64,000 bases of DNA from Pseudomonas sp. P5_109 (GTDB lineage Bacteria; Pseudomonadota; Gammaproteobacteria; Pseudomonadales; Pseudomonadaceae): the NCBI RefSeq assembly GCF_034009455.1, contig NZ_CP125380.1, positions 241,501-305,500 on the forward strand, given 5' to 3'. The notes beneath the pieces are model-generated. The model worked only from the letters and a program-made list of their open reading frames with translations, did no database searches and was not told the origin of the DNA. Of this stretch, positions 10,028 through 21,050 are shown one piece after another. Positions within the stretch are counted from its first letter, which is position 1, and every line of letters starts with the position of its first letter. Both the position numbers and the translations under genes were made by a program.

Positions 10028-11962
10028 ATGCACAACACCCTGGAACAGGTTTTCGGTTATCCACAGTTTCGACCCGGTCAGGAGGCGGCCATCAGCGCTG
10101 TGCTGGCCGGGCGCTCGGCGGCGGCGATTTTTCCCACCGGATCCGGCAAATCCCTTTGCTACCAATTGCCGGCGCTGTTGCTGCCGCACCTGACGCTGGT
10201 GGTCTCACCCTTGCTGGCGTTGATGCAGGATCAACTGGCGTTCCTGCAACGCCACGGCATCTCGGCGGGCAGCATCGATTCGGCGCAGAGCCGCGATGAC
10301 GCCAGCGATGTCATGGCCCGTGCCAGGTCCGGCGAGTTGAAGATTCTGATGATCTCGGTGGAGCGCCTGAAGAACGAGCGGTTTCGCCATTTCTTGCAGC
10401 AAGTACCGATCTCGCTGCTGGTGGTGGACGAGGCGCACTGCATTTCCGAATGGGGGCACAACTTTCGCCCGGACTACCTCAAGCTTCCCGACTATCAACG
10501 CCAGTTCAACATCCCGCAGGTGTTGCTGCTGACCGCAACGGCGACGCCCAAGGTCATCGCCGACATGCAGGCGAAGTTCGCCATCGCCGCCGAGGATGTA
10601 GTGACCACCGGTTTCTATCGACCGAACCTGAATCTGCTGGTGGAGCCCGTTCGCGGAGCGGACAAACGCAGGCGCCTGGTCGAATGGATGAGCCAGCGTC
10701 CAGACCAGCCGAGCATCGTTTATGTCACCCTGCAGAAAACCGCAGAGCACATCGCCGAACACCTGAACCGCAACGGCATTCAGGCCGAGGCCTATCACGC
10801 GGGTTTGCCCCATGAGCAACGGGAAGCGATCCAGCGTCGCTTCATGGGCGGGCAGTCCAATTGCATCGTCGCCACCATCGCTTTCGGCATGGGCATCGAC
10901 AAAAGCGACATCCGCAATGTGGTGCACTTCGACCTGCCCAAATCCATCGAAAACTACAGCCAGGAAATCGGCCGCGCCGGGCGTGACGGGCAGCCGTCGG
11001 ACTGCCTGGTGCTGGCGAACCGCGACAGCCTCAATGTGTTGGAGAATTTCGTCTACGGCGACACGCCGGAGCTGGATGGCATCCGTTGCGTACTTGACGA
11101 GATGCAGGCCGCGGCACCCGAAGGGCAGTGGGAGTTTCTGCTGGGGCCATTGGCGGATCAAAGCAACATTCGTCAATTACCGCTCAAGACCTTGCTGGTG
11201 CAACTCGAATTGCGCGGGTTGATCGCCCCGCGCTACGCCTACTACGCCGAATACCGTTTCAAGTATGTGCAGGAACCAGAGGCGCTGCTGGCCCACTTCG
11301 AGGGCGAGCGCAAGGATTTCGTCGCCGCCATTATCCAGACCTCCAGCCGCGCCAGGACCTGGGCAACGGTGAATTTCGAGGCGCTGTACGAGCAGCATCA
11401 GGCCGAGCGCAGTCGGGTGGTCAAGGCGCTGGATTATTTTCAGGAGAAGGGCTGGGTGGAGCTCGAAAGCAAGCAGATGACCGAGGTCTACAGCGTGCTG
11501 CAAAGCGGTTTCGACAGCGTCGCGGTGAGCGAGGAGCTGCACGGTTATTTCACTCGGCATGAGCACACCGAGATCGCGCGGATTCACGCGATGCTGGATC
11601 TGTTCGCCACCGACCGATGCCTGGGTTATCGCCTCGCCGAGTACTTCGGCGATCACGATGCCCCGCAGCAATGTGGACATTGTTCGGTGTGTCACGGACA
11701 GGTGGCGCGGCTACCGGCACCACCGGAGTTGCCGGCGCTTGTGGATAAGAATTTCCAGGCGCTGGGTGGTGATTTTATCCACAGGCACGAGCAGCACACG
11801 GGCAACGTGCCCTCGGCTGAACGCGTGACACGGTTCCTGTGCGGGATCAGCGTGCCGTTGTTCACAAAACTCAAGGCACGCTCGATTTCCGGGTTTGCCG
11901 CGCTGGAAGATTATCCATATGCCTCGGTGCGGGAGTGGGCTGAACAACATCTGCCCGGTTGA
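10028..11962 (+). CDS. recQ: ATP-dependent DNA helicase RecQ family
   Basis: A 3'-5' SF2 DNA helicase used in recombination and fork repair. The 644-residue protein has the RecQ motif 0 region (FGYPQFRPGQEAAISAVL), Walker A FPTGSGKSLCYQLP, the DEAH box (LLVVDEAHCISEWGHNFRPDY), LTATATPKV, and motif VI QEIGRAGRDG. The RQC zinc region is represented by CLGYRLAEYFGDHD and CGHCSVC. A clear HRDC domain is not evident; the C-terminus carries about 90 residues unlike it. Start ATG follows a GGAG. Some Pseudomonas have a second, longer recQ elsewhere, so this may be the accessory paralogue. Confidence 0.88.
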   Translation: MHNTLEQVFGYPQFRPGQEAAISAVLAGRSAAAIFPTGSGKSLCYQLPALLLPHLTLVVSPLLALMQDQLAFLQRHGISAGSIDSAQSRDDASDVMARARSGELKILMISVERLKNERFRHFLQQVPISLLVVDEAHCISEWGHNFRPDYLKLPDYQRQFNIPQVLLLTATATPKVIADMQAKFAIAAEDVVTTGFYRPNLNLLVEPVRGADKRRRLVEWMSQRPDQPSIVYVTLQKTAEHIAEHLNRNGIQAEAYHAGLPHEQREAIQRRFMGGQSNCIVATIAFGMGIDKSDIRNVVHFDLPKSIENYSQEIGRAGRDGQPSDCLVLANRDSLNVLENFVYGDTPELDGIRCVLDEMQAAAPEGQWEFLLGPLADQSNIRQLPLKTLLVQLELRGLIAPRYAYYAEYRFKYVQEPEALLAHFEGERKDFVAAIIQTSSRARTWATVNFEALYEQHQAERSRVVKALDYFQEKGWVELESKQMTEVYSVLQSGFDSVAVSEELHGYFTRHEHTEIARIHAMLDLFATDRCLGYRLAEYFGDHDAPQQCGHCSVCHGQVARLPAPPELPALVDKNFQALGGDFIHRHEQHTGNVPSAERVTRFLCGISVPLFTKLKARSISGFAALEDYPYASVREWAEQHLPG

Positions 11963-11973
11963 AACACGGTCAA

Positions 11974-12064
11974 TGTGGGAGCGGGCTTGCTCGCGAAGGC
12001 GGTGGGTCAGGCACCATCACTGTTGAATGGTTGATTGCCTTCGCGAGCAAGCCCGCTCCCACAG
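11974..12064. repeat. REP doublet, gcgggctt-type
   Basis: tgtgggagcgggcttgctcg and its inverted copy around a 44-bp spacer, between recQ and the dehydrogenase gene. Confidence 0.88.
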
Positions 12065-12177
12065 GGGGGGCGGTGTACTCAAAGGGGCTACATCCATCCG
12101 CTGAATGTTGCTCATCACAGGAATAAATTTCAAAAAAGCCCGGTGGCTGACTATGGTGGTGGTGTCTTCGGATCGCC

Positions 12178-12193
12178 AACAAGAGAACAAAAC
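12178..12193 (+). promoter_or_regulatory. Candidate Hfq/Crc catabolite-repression motif
   Basis: The 16 bases before the dehydrogenase ATG, aacaagagaacaaaac, form an uninterrupted A-rich ARN-type track overlapping the ribosome binding site. Such CA motifs bind Hfq with Crc and block translation in Pseudomonas (established mechanism). Binding here is inference. Confidence 0.5.
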
Positions 12194-13420
12194 ATGAGCC
12201 AGACACCGTCGAATATTCAGCGCGCCGCCGTCATCGGCGCGGGCACCATGGGCCGTGGCATTGTCATGTGCCTGGCCAACGCCGGAGTGGCCGTGCAGTG
12301 GGTTGATAACAATCCGCAGATGCTTGAACAGGCACTGGCTACCGTCGCCGATACCTACGCGCATAACGTGCGCCAGGGTCGCATTGAACAGAGTGAAGCC
12401 GATGCCCGTATCGCGCGCGTAACGGCGGCAGATGGTTATGTGGCCATCCGCGATGTCGACCTGGTCATTGAAGCGGTGTACGAAAACCTTGAGCTCAAGC
12501 AGAGAATTTTCCGCGAGCTCGATGGCCTGCTCAAACCTGAAGCGATTCTGGCCAGCAATACCTCGGCGCTGGACATCGACGCCATTGCTGCGGTGACGCG
12601 GCGCCCGCAGCAGGTCCTGGGCCTGCACTTCTTCAGTCCGGCGCACATCATGAAGCTGCTGGAAGTCGTCCGTGGTGCGCAGACGGCTCCGGCCGTTCTC
12701 GACGCGGCACTGGCGCTCGGCCAGCGCATGGGCAAGGTCAGTGTGGTCGCGGGCAATTGCGATGGTTTCATCGGCAACCGCATGCTCAATACCTATGTGC
12801 TCGAAGCGCGAAAAATGCTGCTCGAAGGCGCGTATCCCTACCAGGTTGACGCGGCACTGCAAGGGTTCGGTTTTGCCATGGGGCCGTTTCGCATGTTCGA
12901 CGTGGTGGGCGTCGACCTGCAGTGGCGCGCCCGGCAGCTGTCCGGTGTCGGGCAGGACGCGCCAGAGGTTCAGGTGGACAATCGACTTTGCGAGATGGAG
13001 CGCTTTGGCCAGAAGAGTGGCAACGGCTTTTACCACTATGAACCGGGCAGCCGTCAGGCCGAACACGATCCTCAGGTAGATGCGCTGGTGCTGGAAGTCA
13101 GCGAAGGGTTGGGGTTTCAGCGCCGCGAGCTTGGGCCGGAAGAAATTCTCGAGCGCTGCTTGCTGGCATTGGTCAACGAGGGCGCGAAGATCCTTCAGGA
13201 AGGCATCGCCGGGTCAGCTCATGACATCGATCTGGTTTACCTCAACGGCTATGGTTTCCCGGCGGACAAGGGCGGCCCGATGGCCTGGGCGGATCAGCAA
13301 GGGTTGGCGGACATTCACCGGCGCTTGATGGAACTTGAGACGCGTCAGGGCGATCACTGGAAACCGGCGCGGTTGATCGGTGAACTGGCGGCGGCCGGCA
13401 AGGGCTTTGCTGACAAGTGA
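12194..13420 (+). CDS. 3-hydroxyacyl-CoA dehydrogenase
   Basis: NAD-dependent oxidation of L-3-hydroxyacyl-CoA to 3-ketoacyl-CoA in fatty acid or related acyl-CoA breakdown. The 408-residue protein has the N-terminal Rossmann motif VIGAGTMGRGI, the catalytic LGLHFFSPAHIMKLLEVV, and two tandem C-terminal dimerisation domains (GFIGNRMLNTYVLEA, then NEGAKILQEGIA and GYGFPADKGGP). It is about half the length of FadB and lacks the hydratase domain. An in-frame extension to 12035 crosses a REP and is rejected; the ATG at 12194 follows AAGAG. The overlapping A-rich track suggests catabolite repression. A thioesterase gene follows. Confidence 0.9.
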   Translation: MSQTPSNIQRAAVIGAGTMGRGIVMCLANAGVAVQWVDNNPQMLEQALATVADTYAHNVRQGRIEQSEADARIARVTAADGYVAIRDVDLVIEAVYENLELKQRIFRELDGLLKPEAILASNTSALDIDAIAAVTRRPQQVLGLHFFSPAHIMKLLEVVRGAQTAPAVLDAALALGQRMGKVSVVAGNCDGFIGNRMLNTYVLEARKMLLEGAYPYQVDAALQGFGFAMGPFRMFDVVGVDLQWRARQLSGVGQDAPEVQVDNRLCEMERFGQKSGNGFYHYEPGSRQAEHDPQVDALVLEVSEGLGFQRRELGPEEILERCLLALVNEGAKILQEGIAGSAHDIDLVYLNGYGFPADKGGPMAWADQQGLADIHRRLMELETRQGDHWKPARLIGELAAAGKGFADK

Positions 13421-13444
13421 TCGATGCGGCGCCTGTGAGGGCGC

Positions 13445-13520
13445 CTTCGCGAGCAAGCCCGCTCCCACACCTGACCGGGTTAAACCCCATCCAAATGTGG
13501 GAGCGGGCTTGCTCGCGAAG
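13445..13520. repeat. REP doublet, gcgggctt-type
   Basis: Inverted ttcgcgagcaagcccgctcc arms around a short spacer, between the dehydrogenase and thioesterase genes. Confidence 0.88.
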
Positions 13521-13576
13521 AACGATAACGCGGTTTTCGCCGTAGACTTGGCGAACCCACTCAGGAATCAACGCCA

Positions 13577-13999
13577 ATGCCCCAGCGCACCGACTACCCC
13601 CACTTCCAGCCCATCACCACCCGCTGGCACGACAACGACGTCTACGGTCACATCAACAACGTCACTTACTACAGCTTCTTCGATACGGCAGTGAACACTT
13701 ACCTGATCGAAGTCGGTGGCCTGGATATCCATGACGGTGAGGTAGTGGGATTCGTGGTGAGCTCGGCCTGTGATTACTTTGCCTCCATTGCTTTCCCGGA
13801 CCGTATCGAGATCGGTCTGCGGGTAGGCAAGCTGGGCAACAGCTCGGTGCAATACGAACTGGCCGTGTTCAAGCAAGGGGAAGACGAAGCCTGCGCGGCA
13901 GGGCGCTTTGTGCATGTGTTTGTCGATCGCGCATCGAATCGGCCCGTGGCGATTCCGGCAGGGTTGCGCGGGGCGCTGGAGCGTCTAGTGGCTCAGTAA
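13577..13999 (+). CDS. Hot-dog acyl-CoA thioesterase, YbgC/4HBT-like
   Basis: A 140-residue single-domain hot-dog protein. The motif [20 protein letters not shown] carries the catalytic Asp and the HxNN-type segment of the 4-hydroxybenzoyl-CoA thioesterase group. Expected activity is hydrolysis of a short or aromatic acyl-CoA in the cytosol; substrate not predictable. It follows the 3-hydroxyacyl-CoA dehydrogenase, separated by a REP, so a shared acyl-CoA pathway is plausible. AGGA precedes the ATG. Confidence 0.88.
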   Translation: MPQRTDYPHFQPITTRWHDNDVYGHINNVTYYSFFDTAVNTYLIEVGGLDIHDGEVVGFVVSSACDYFASIAFPDRIEIGLRVGKLGNSSVQYELAVFKQGEDEACAAGRFVHVFVDRASNRPVAIPAGLRGALERLVAQ

Positions 14000-14000
14000 G

Positions 14001-14034
14001 AAAAAAAATCGCAGCCCAAGGGCTGCGATTTTTG
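14001..14034. terminator. Bidirectional terminator
   Basis: A-run, stem atcgcagccc/gggctgcgat, then a T-run. It serves the thioesterase on + and the glycine-zipper gene on -. Confidence 0.88.
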
Positions 14035-14063
14035 TTGTACCTGCCAGCGAGGCGCTCGAGGCC

Positions 14064-14549
14064 TTAGTCGCGGTAGTACTTGTGGTGCTTGCGATGGCCA
14101 TAGGCATGGCCGCGGTGACGGTGGTCGTCGCGGTAGTAGCGACGATCGTCATGGCCGCGATACGAACGGCGATCGCCGTCTTCATCATCGTACTCTTTGC
14201 CCATGTAGTTACCCAGCGCGCCACCGGCGCCGCCGCCTGCTGCAGCGCCGATCAGGCTGCCGGTGGTGCCGCCCATGTTGCGGCCGACCACGTTACCGCC
14301 CGCTGCACCCAACGCACCACCAAGGGCTGCTTCGCCACGGCTATGCTTGTTTGCGCCGACGGCGCTACCACCCGCGCCACCCAGGGCTGCGCCGATGGTG
14401 GAACCTGTACTGCCGCCTAACGACTGACCGACGACCGAGCCTAGAACCCCGCCCAATGCGCCGCCTACACCGGCTTCGGTAGTGCCGCCAGCAGACGCAA
14501 TACCGCTGACCAGGCCAAGGGACAACAAGAGAATCGAGGAGAACTTCAT
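14064..14549 (-). CDS. Secreted glycine-zipper protein, His/Arg-rich tail
   Basis: A 161-residue exported protein: signal peptide MKFSSILLLSLGLVSGIASA, then about 95 residues of tandem glycine-zipper segments (GGVLGSVVGQSLGGSTGS, GGALGAAGGNVVGR, AAGGGAGGALGNYMG), then an unusual charged tail rich in H, R, D and Y (DDRRYYRDDHRHRGHAYGHRKHHKYYRD). Glycine zippers usually insert in or associate with membranes; the family is often annotated as Gly-zipper_Omp. The His-rich tail could bind metals or nucleic acid. A possible promoter TTGCAA-16-TGTTAT lies on the minus strand near 14620-14650. Function unproven. Confidence 0.8.
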   Translation of the reverse strand: MKFSSILLLSLGLVSGIASAGGTTEAGVGGALGGVLGSVVGQSLGGSTGSTIGAALGGAGGSAVGANKHSRGEAALGGALGAAGGNVVGRNMGGTTGSLIGAAAGGGAGGALGNYMGKEYDDEDGDRRSYRGHDDRRYYRDDHRHRGHAYGHRKHHKYYRD

Positions 14550-14703
14550 GGGGGAACCTCAAGGGGATGACGGCGCGATCCTGAGGCTCTGGAATAGGCG
14601 TGACAATCGAAATCCGACGAATAACACGACCTGTATACAATATTGCAAGTTACTGTTTTTTGGGCGGAACTTAACGTTTTTTTGCCGGTCTTTTACTTAT
14701 TCG

Positions 14704-14740
14704 CAAAGGCCGTTTTCGTGAGGAAACGGCCTTTTTTGTG
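14704..14740 (+). terminator. Terminator-like hairpin without a + strand gene
   Basis: Stem aaaggccgtttt/aaacggcctttttt with the longer T-run on the + strand, although only minus-strand genes flank it. Confidence 0.7.
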
Positions 14741-14790
14741 GGCGAAAGAAAAGTACTGAATCTGGAATGTTTGTTGTTTGATCTACCGTA

Positions 14791-14855
14791 TTCGCGAGCA
14801 AGCCCGCTCCCACAGGGGAACGCATTCCGATGTGGGAGCGGGCTTACTCGCGAAG
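14791..14855. repeat. REP doublet, gcgggctt-type
   Basis: Inverted ttcgcgagcaagcccgctcc arms; the second arm has one change (ggcttactcg). Confidence 0.85.
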
Positions 14856-14878
14856 AGGCCAGTTCAGACGCTGAGAGT

Positions 14879-17223
<2,345 letters not shown>

Positions 17224-17227
<4 letters not shown>

Positions 17228-18063
17228 GCTTGTTTCTCCAACGTTGGGCTGTAGACCCGCGGCGCATTCTTCTGTGGCAGATGGATGAGGTTGAGGTTGT
17301 GGCGACGGGCCCATTGCACGGCAAGGCCCGTGGGGGACGACAGGCTGACCAGGGTCTGGATGCCGGCGCGCAGGACTTTCTGGATCAATTCAAGGCTGCA
17401 GCGGCTGGTGACAATCACCAGGCCACCCGCAGTCGGGATGTTTTGGCGCACAAGGCCACCGATCAGCTTGTCGAGGGCGTTATGCCGGCCGATGTCTTCG
17501 CGGCCCAGCAGTAACTCGCCCTGGTCGTTCATGAACACTGCCGCGTGCACCGCGCCGCTGTGCTGCCCCAGCGGCTGGAACGCGCCGATGCGCTGGCGCA
17601 GGCCTTCGAGCCAGGCGGCGGGCGGCAAAGGTGCGCCGGGCAACACCTTGAGGTCCGGCAGTGCCTGCTCGACCGCTTCCACGCCGCACAACCCGCAACC
17701 ACTGGTACCGGCCATTTGCCGACGTTGCTGCTTGAGGTTCCAGAAGGCGCGGTTGGCGATGGTCACTTGCGCGTACTGCGCCGACCCTGAGCCACTCAGT
17801 TGCAGGTCATAAATGTCCGTGGCGTCCTCGATGATGCCGCTGCCCAGGCTGAAACCGACAATGAAGTCTTCCAGGTCCGTCGGCGTCACCAGCATGACCG
17901 CCTGGCTGATGCCGTTATAGGCAATCGCCAGCGCGACTTCCTCGGCCAGCGCGGTGCTGTCCGATTCCAGGTATTCAAGGTTGCTATAGCTGTACGTCTG
18001 GCTGGCGGCGGGCGCGGGCGTTTCGAGGGCAGGCGCCGCGCAGGCAGGGCGCTTGGTGTTCAT
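17224..18063 (-). CDS. fdhD: FdhD sulfurtransferase
   Basis: Transfers sulfur from a cysteine desulfurase to the molybdenum bis-MGD cofactor of formate-dehydrogenase-like enzymes. The key motif GTSGCGLCGVEAVEQAL with the two functional cysteines is present near the middle of the roughly 279-residue chain. The family motif GREDIGRHNALDKLIGG is also intact. A GTG twelve bases upstream is an alternative start. Its stop overlaps the GTG start of the molybdoenzyme gene, strongly implying that the two are co-translated and that FdhD is dedicated to that enzyme. Confidence 0.93.
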
Positions 18064-18155
18064 GGCATCACCCACGGTTTGATCAGCTTTAAGACTAGGC
18101 GCGGCAAACGGTCGCGTCTAATTGCTATTACTGATCTACCGATAGATGCCGTCGA

Positions 18156-19043
18156 TCAAGAGTTCATTAGTGATTGTTGGTAAATCGCGAAACAGGCCTC
18201 CGCCAAGGCCGAGCGTGGCGCGCTGCGCCGCATGATCAGCCCCAGGCGGCCAAGGGTCTGGGCGTTCTCGATCGGTTGCAGGCGCAAGTGTTCGGTCAGT
18301 CCTTCGAGGCCGCCGTCCAACGGCATTACGGCGCAACACAGGCCGCCGTGCACCGCTTGCAACAGTTGATGGACTGCGTCGGTCTGCAGCAAGGGTTGTG
18401 GGGTCAGGCCACGGCTGTGGAAGTTATGGTCGATGGATTGGCGAAAGTGCATGCCGCTGGTGAGCATGCCCAGTGGCAGTTCGATCACTGACTCCCAGCT
18501 CAGCGGCGCCTCGCCAAAGGTGAAGAAGCGTTGATCGTAGAGCAGGCCCATGCGGGTTTCGCTGAAAGCCAGGGAGTCGAAATGGTCGGTGTCCAGGCGT
18601 TCCAGGTAGGAAACACCGAGGTCCAGGCGATTGTTTGCCAGTTGTTCGAGGATCTGCTCGGAGCTCAGTGCCGAGAGTTCGAAACGCAGGTTTGGATGCT
18701 CCCCATGCAGGCGTTGCAGCAGCGGCAGCGGATCGAAGCTCGACAGCGGCACCACGCCCAGGCGCAACGTACCGACCAGATTGCCACGACAGGCGGCGGC
18801 CTCGGCGTACAAGCCGTCGTAGGCCGCCAGTACCGTGCGCGCCCAGGCCAGCACCCGCTCGCCTGGCGCGGTGAAGCCTTCGAAGCGCTGGCCGCGATTG
18901 ACCAGCGGCAAGTCGAGTTCTTCTTCGAGGCTGCGCAGGCGCATGGACAGGGTCGGCTGGGTGATGTGGCAGCGTGCGGCGGCCTGGCCGAAATGGCGGG
19001 TTTCGTCGAGCGCGATGAGGAATTTCAGCTGCTTGATGTCCAT
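18156..19043 (-). CDS. LysR-type transcriptional regulator
   Basis: A 295-residue LysR regulator. The N-terminal winged helix-turn-helix (MDIKQLKFLIALDETRHFGQ, then AAARCHITQPTLSMRLRSLEEEL) precedes a periplasmic-binding-like effector domain (LVGTLRLGVVPLSSFDPLPLL). It lies upstream of fdhD on the same strand with 92 bp between, and conservation of this neighbourhood suggests control of fdhD and the molybdoenzyme, possibly in response to formate or a related anion. The effector is not predictable. It diverges from lysM, so the 128-bp spacer likely holds both promoters. Confidence 0.88.
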   Translation of the reverse strand: MDIKQLKFLIALDETRHFGQAAARCHITQPTLSMRLRSLEEELDLPLVNRGQRFEGFTAPGERVLAWARTVLAAYDGLYAEAAACRGNLVGTLRLGVVPLSSFDPLPLLQRLHGEHPNLRFELSALSSEQILEQLANNRLDLGVSYLERLDTDHFDSLAFSETRMGLLYDQRFFTFGEAPLSWESVIELPLGMLTSGMHFRQSIDHNFHSRGLTPQPLLQTDAVHQLLQAVHGGLCCAVMPLDGGLEGLTEHLRLQPIENAQTLGRLGLIMRRSAPRSALAEACFAIYQQSLMNS

Positions 19044-19171
19044 CTTCGCTCCTGGGCGCGGGAAGGGGCGGATTCTATCGCAAGCGGGGTCATTGGTCGG
19101 GTTGGATTCGCAAGTGACGGCCGTGGTCTAGGCTTTTGCGTCTGGAACCCAAAACCCAAGGAGAGTGCACC

Positions 19172-19612
19172 ATGAGTCTTTTGAGCTTTGTGAAAGAGGC
19201 AGGCGAAAAACTGCTGGATCTGCTGACGCCAGGCAACGCCAATGCCAGTGAGCAGTTGAAAGAACACATCAGCAAGGTCGGCCTGGGTAATCCGAATGTG
19301 CAGGCGACGGTCGATGGCGACAAGGTCACGGTGACCGGTGAAGTGGCGAGCCAGGAAGAGAAGGAAAAAATCCTGCTGGCGGTGGGCAATATTGCCGGGG
19401 TTGGTAGCGTTGATGATCAGATTACGGTGACCGGGCCGGTAGTCGCTGCTGCGGTGTTTGTCACCGTCGTGAAGGGCGACACCCTCAGCGCGATTTCCAA
19501 GCGCGTGTACGGCGATGCCAACAAGTACAACAAGATTTTCGAGGCCAACAAGCCGATGCTGTCGCACCCGGACAAGATCTATCCGGGGCAGTCGTTGCGG
19601 ATTCCTGAGTAA
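19172..19612 (+). CDS. lysM: LysM/BON protein, potassium-binding Kbp-like
   Basis: A 146-residue protein with an N-terminal BON domain ([20 protein letters not shown]) and a C-terminal LysM domain ([20 protein letters not shown], then [10 protein letters not shown]), the architecture of E. coli YgaU/Kbp, a cytoplasmic potassium sensor. No signal peptide is present. An excellent AAGGAG site precedes the ATG at 19172; an extension to 19136 lacks this. Length and order match P. aeruginosa lysM. Confidence 0.92.
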   Translation: MSLLSFVKEAGEKLLDLLTPGNANASEQLKEHISKVGLGNPNVQATVDGDKVTVTGEVASQEEKEKILLAVGNIAGVGSVDDQITVTGPVVAAAVFVTVVKGDTLSAISKRVYGDANKYNKIFEANKPMLSHPDKIYPGQSLRIPE

Positions 19613-19620
19613 CACAAAAC

Positions 19621-19717
19621 CTGTGGCGAGGGGGCTTGCCCCCGTTCGGCTGCGCAGCAGTCGTAAAAAATTTGGGGCCGCTACGCGACCCAACGGGGGC
19701 AAGCCCCCTCGCCACAA
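19621..19717. repeat. REP doublet, gcgagggg-type
   Basis: tgtggcgagggggcttgccc and its inverse between convergent lysM and yrfG. Confidence 0.85.
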
Positions 19718-19732
19718 TGACCGCGCCGCGGT

Positions 19733-20395
19733 CTAGAGCCCTGCAGTCAAATCCCGGTAATCCCCGACCGCCGCAAACTCCGCCGTATCCTTCGGCCCCT
19801 TGCGACTGTCCGGCTCACGCACGGCCAGCAAATGCGCGACGCCAAAGTCCCGTGCGCTGCGCAGGATCGGCAAGGTGTCGTCGATGAACAGGCTGCGCGC
19901 CGGGTCGAAATCGATATCGGCTTGCAACGCATCCCAGAACTGCAGGTTTTCCTTGGGGAAGCCGTAGTCGTGGGAACTGATCAAACGCTCGAAGTACGGC
20001 GCCAGTTCGATTTTTTCCAGCTTCAACGACAACGCATCCCGATGGGCGTTGGTGATCAGCACCACGCGCTTGCCGGCCCGCTTGATCGCCGCCAGAAAGG
20101 TATCGGCATCCGGACGCAGGGCGATCAGATGCGCGGTCTCCAGTTTCAGTTCGCGCACCGACAGCTTCAGTTCGGCGCTCCAGAAGTCCAGGCAGTACCA
20201 CTGTAACTGGCCGGCATTGCGCTCGAACAACGGCTGCAATTCCATTTCGGCCATGGCCCGGCTGACCCCGTGCAGTTCGGCGTAACGCTGGGGCAGGTGC
20301 TCCATCCAGAAGTGGTTGTCGAAATGCAGGTCCAGCAGCGTGCCGTCCATGTCCAGCAGAACGGTATCGATGTCGGACCAGGGTAATGAAGGCAT
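19733..20395 (-). CDS. yrfG: HAD-family GMP/IMP nucleotidase YrfG
   Basis: A 220-residue haloacid dehalogenase-like hydrolase expected to dephosphorylate purine nucleoside monophosphates. Motif I is DTVLLDMDGTLLDLHFDN with nucleophile and acid Asp in DMDGT; motif II is VVLITNAHRD; motif IV is DPARSLFIDDTLPIL. The gene diverges from nudE, and the yrfG-nudE-cysQ cluster is a conserved nucleotide clean-up neighbourhood in gammaproteobacteria. Confidence 0.92.
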   Translation of the reverse strand: MPSLPWSDIDTVLLDMDGTLLDLHFDNHFWMEHLPQRYAELHGVSRAMAEMELQPLFERNAGQLQWYCLDFWSAELKLSVRELKLETAHLIALRPDADTFLAAIKRAGKRVVLITNAHRDALSLKLEKIELAPYFERLISSHDYGFPKENLQFWDALQADIDFDPARSLFIDDTLPILRSARDFGVAHLLAVREPDSRKGPKDTAEFAAVGDYRDLTAGL

Positions 20396-20483
20396 GGCAA
20401 CGTCTCGGGCAGTAGAAAGATTTCTGGCGTAAACAATCGGGGAAGCCGCGTTATAGTAGCGCGTTCACGCCAAGGAGCTTTGC

Positions 20484-21050
20484 ATGCGCCAGAAACCCAC
20501 GATACTCGCCCGCGAGATTGTCGCCACCAGTCGATTGTTCTGCGTCGAAGAGCTGAAGTTGCGCTTTTCCAATGGCGTGGAGCGCACCTATGAACGCCTG
20601 GTCGGCAAGGGTGCCGGGTACGGCGCGGTGATGATCGTGGCGATGCTCGATGCCGAGCATGCGGTGCTGGTCGAGGAATATTGTGGCGGCACGGATGAAT
20701 ATGAAATGTCGCTGCCCAAGGGCTTGATCGAACCGGGCGAAGACGTGCTGGCGGCCGCCGAGCGTGAACTCAAGGAAGAGGCCGGTTTCGGCGCGCGGCA
20801 ACTGGAGCACCTGACCGAGCTGTCGCTGTCCCCCGGTTACATGAGCCAGAAGATTCAAGTGGTGCTGGCCACCGACCTCTACGAAGCGAGTCTGGAAGGC
20901 GACGAGCCCGAGCCGATGCGGGTGGACAAGGTCAATCTGCGTGAACTCTCGGCGCTGGCGCAAAACCCGCAATTTACCGAAGGCCGTGCCTTGGCGGCGC
21001 TGTACCTGGCCCGAGACCTGTTGACTCAGCGCGGAGCGTTCCAGTCATGA
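20484..21050 (+). CDS. nudE: ADP compounds hydrolase NudE
   Basis: Nudix hydrolase of 188 residues acting on ADP-ribose, NADH and diadenosine polyphosphates. The Nudix box is intact: GLIEPGEDVLAAAERELKEE followed by AGF. An AAGGAG site precedes the ATG. The stop overlaps the start of cysQ by four bases (ATGA), so the two are translationally coupled. Confidence 0.94.
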   Translation: MRQKPTILAREIVATSRLFCVEELKLRFSNGVERTYERLVGKGAGYGAVMIVAMLDAEHAVLVEEYCGGTDEYEMSLPKGLIEPGEDVLAAAERELKEEAGFGARQLEHLTELSLSPGYMSQKIQVVLATDLYEASLEGDEPEPMRVDKVNLRELSALAQNPQFTEGRALAALYLARDLLTQRGAFQS

